6,250 nt of DNA from Chromatocurvus sp046260215 (GTDB lineage Bacteria; Pseudomonadota; Gammaproteobacteria; Pseudomonadales; Halieaceae). Positions 5,605-6,250 of the stretch are shown piece after piece; within the stretch, counting starts at the first letter, position 1, and every line of letters starts with the position of its first letter. The stretch is taken from contig JBHEPQ010000156.1 of NCBI GenBank assembly GCA_046260215.1, positions 1-6,250 on the forward strand, written 5' to 3'. The notes beneath the pieces were generated by a model, which worked only from the letters and a program-made list of their open reading frames with translations, was not told where the DNA came from and ran no database searches. The translations under genes were made by a program, and so were the position numbers.

Positions 5605-5660
5605 GTAAATTTCGATCATATAAAGACGCACTACTACGCATCACATACAATGATCAATCC
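5605..5660. promoter_or_regulatory. AT-rich patch, candidate divergent promoter region
   Basis: This stretch is clearly AT-richer than its GC-rich surroundings and lies between two divergent genes. On the minus strand TATGAT (5615-5620) could be a -10 element for the lipoprotein/transporter operon, with only a weak GTGATG at -35 spacing. On the plus strand TACAAT (5646-5651) could be a -10 for tex, again with no good -35. If the minus promoter is right, the transcript leader is about 160 nt and contains the whole repeat array. The assignment rests on composition and position only. Confidence 0.3.
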
Positions 5661-5734
5661 GACCGGCATGGTCCCGAAAGGGCCGGCCACGGATTTCACA
5701 GCGCCCCACCATCGCGAGTCGACCGGATACTGAC

Positions 5735-5746
5735 TGCGCCGGCGCA
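5735..5746. repeat. Perfect 12-bp palindrome upstream of tex
   Basis: TGCGCCGGCGCA is its own reverse complement and ends 43 bp before the tex GTG. It could be an operator half-site pair or a small structural element in the tex leader. A palindrome of this size can arise by chance in GC-rich DNA. Confidence 0.3.
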
Positions 5747-5789
5747 GGGGCGCTGCTCAGTTGCACCGGATCAAGGAAAACGCACCCCT

Positions 5790-6250
5790 GTGAACCCCAT
5801 CGCCCCCCGCATTGCCGAAGAACTCGCCATACGCGAGGCTCAGGTCACCGCCACCCTGGCCCTGCTCGCCGATGGCGCTACCGTCCCTTTCATCGCCCGC
5901 TATCGCAAGGAAGTGACCGGCGGACTGGACGACACGCAGCTGCGCGCACTGGAAGAGCGCTACATTTATCTGACGGAGCTGGAAGCCCGTCGCGAGACCA
6001 TCCTCGACAGCATCGGCGAGCAGGGCAAGCTGACTGAGGCGCTGAAGAAGGACATTCTTGGTGCCGATACCAAGGGGCGGCTGGAAGACCTCTACCTGCC
6101 GTATAGGCCCAGGCGGCGCACCAAGGCGCAGATCGCACGCGAGGCCGGACTGGAACCCCTCGCGGCGGCACTGCTGGCCGATCCCGGGCACGAACCGGAG
6201 ACACTCGCAGCAGATTACCTGAATCCCGGGGCCGGTGTGGAGGACGCAGC
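5790..6250 (+). CDS. tex: Tex RNA-binding transcription accessory protein, N-terminal part
   Basis: The first 153 codons of Tex (YhgF) are present; the window ends inside the gene, whose full product is usually about 770 residues. The start is GTG at 5790: the next residues, NPIAPRIAEELAIREAQV, match the N-terminal Tex helices, and no ATG lies nearby in frame. AAGGA at 5773-5777 is 12 nt upstream, a loose spacing. Hallmark blocks are TVPFIARYRKEVTGGLDD (about 31-48), a helix with ELEARR and ILDSIGEQGKL, LEDLYLPYRPRRRTKAQIA (about 98-116) and EAGLEPLAA. These closely resemble the E. coli protein as I remember it. Tex is a cytoplasmic nucleic-acid-binding protein with YqgF-like, helix-hairpin-helix and C-terminal S1 domains, all beyond this window. 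It is linked to transcription and, in some pathogens, to toxin expression. It is divergent from the minus-strand operon and appears to have its own leader. Confidence 0.95.
   Translation, partial: MNPIAPRIAEELAIREAQVTATLALLADGATVPFIARYRKEVTGGLDDTQLRALEERYIYLTELEARRETILDSIGEQGKLTEALKKDILGADTKGRLEDLYLPYRPRRRTKAQIAREAGLEPLAAALLADPGHEPETLAADYLNPGAGVEDA

Larger units (their letters stand above)
5449..5789. other. Intergenic region between divergent operons
   Basis: About 340 bp lie between the lipoprotein ATG and the tex GTG. From left to right they hold the lipoprotein ribosome binding site, 36 bp of unremarkable sequence, the 15-bp repeat array, the AT-rich patch, a CCGGC...GCCGG inverted repeat (from about 5662 to 5686) without a T-run, and the palindrome near 5740. 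Plus- and minus-strand open frames crossing this stretch are made mostly of the translated repeat (for example GC-x-Q-P/L) and lack ribosome binding sites, so I call no gene here. Confidence 0.6.

Noticed and set aside
5219..5650. Minus-strand 143-codon frame with SPAE/AVR repeats
   Set aside because: It reads the same 15-bp repeats in another frame and then runs out of frame through the Kazal-like lipoprotein, which has a lipobox and conserved cysteines.
5661..5687. Intrinsic terminator at the CCGGC...GCCGG inverted repeat
   Set aside because: No T-run follows on either strand and no gene ends nearby, so termination is not supported.
5443..5733. Plus-strand 96-codon frame with a GC-x-Q-P/L pentapeptide repeat
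   Set aside because: It has no ribosome binding site, overlaps the well-supported lipoprotein start, and its repeat is just the translation of the 15-bp DNA array. The pattern is not the A(D/N)LxX of true pentapeptide-repeat proteins.

Overview
The window looks like a piece of chromosome from a GC-rich Gammaproteobacterium. The evidence is the GC-rich third codon positions, a canonical Tex (YhgF) N-terminus, a DUF2288 protein, several lipobox-bearing outer-membrane-type lipoproteins and dense overlapping operons. I cannot name the genus. I see no tRNA, rRNA, CRISPR array, insertion sequence or phage gene.

Layout. (1) Positions 1-3439, plus strand: four tightly packed genes. They are the 3' part of a von Willebrand factor A (vWA) protein, two lipoproteins I cannot assign to a family, and an M48 zinc metalloprotease with a C-terminal LysM-like segment. 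Junctions are TAG-C-ATG, a 4-bp ATGA overlap, and TGA-T-ATG, so this is almost certainly one translationally coupled operon devoted to the cell envelope. (2) Positions 3446-5448, minus strand, convergent with the first operon and only 6 bp from it: a small Kazal-like six-cysteine lipoprotein, a DAACS/SLC1-type acidic amino acid:cation symporter, a 34-codon remnant of a metallo-beta-lactamase-fold hydrolase gene, and a DUF2288 protein. These genes also overlap by a few bases. (3) Positions 5449-5789: an intergenic region of about 340 bp. It holds six 15-bp tandem repeats, each an inverted repeat, an AT-rich patch that may carry divergent promoters, and a 12-bp palindrome. (4) Positions 5790-6250, plus strand: the start of tex, from a GTG codon, cut by the window end.

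The most notable points are as follows. The MBL-hydrolase start keeps its own Shine-Dalgarno and overlaps both neighbours, but only about 26 recognisable codons remain; it may now act as a leader that couples DUF2288 to the transporter. The 15-bp repeat array has a visible 30-bp higher-order duplication and lies in the probable 5' leader or control region of the Kazal-lipoprotein/transporter operon. The vWA - lipoprotein - lipoprotein - M48 set looks like an uncharacterised envelope module. Function assignments rest on motifs read by eye and on remembered family sequences; no database search was run.
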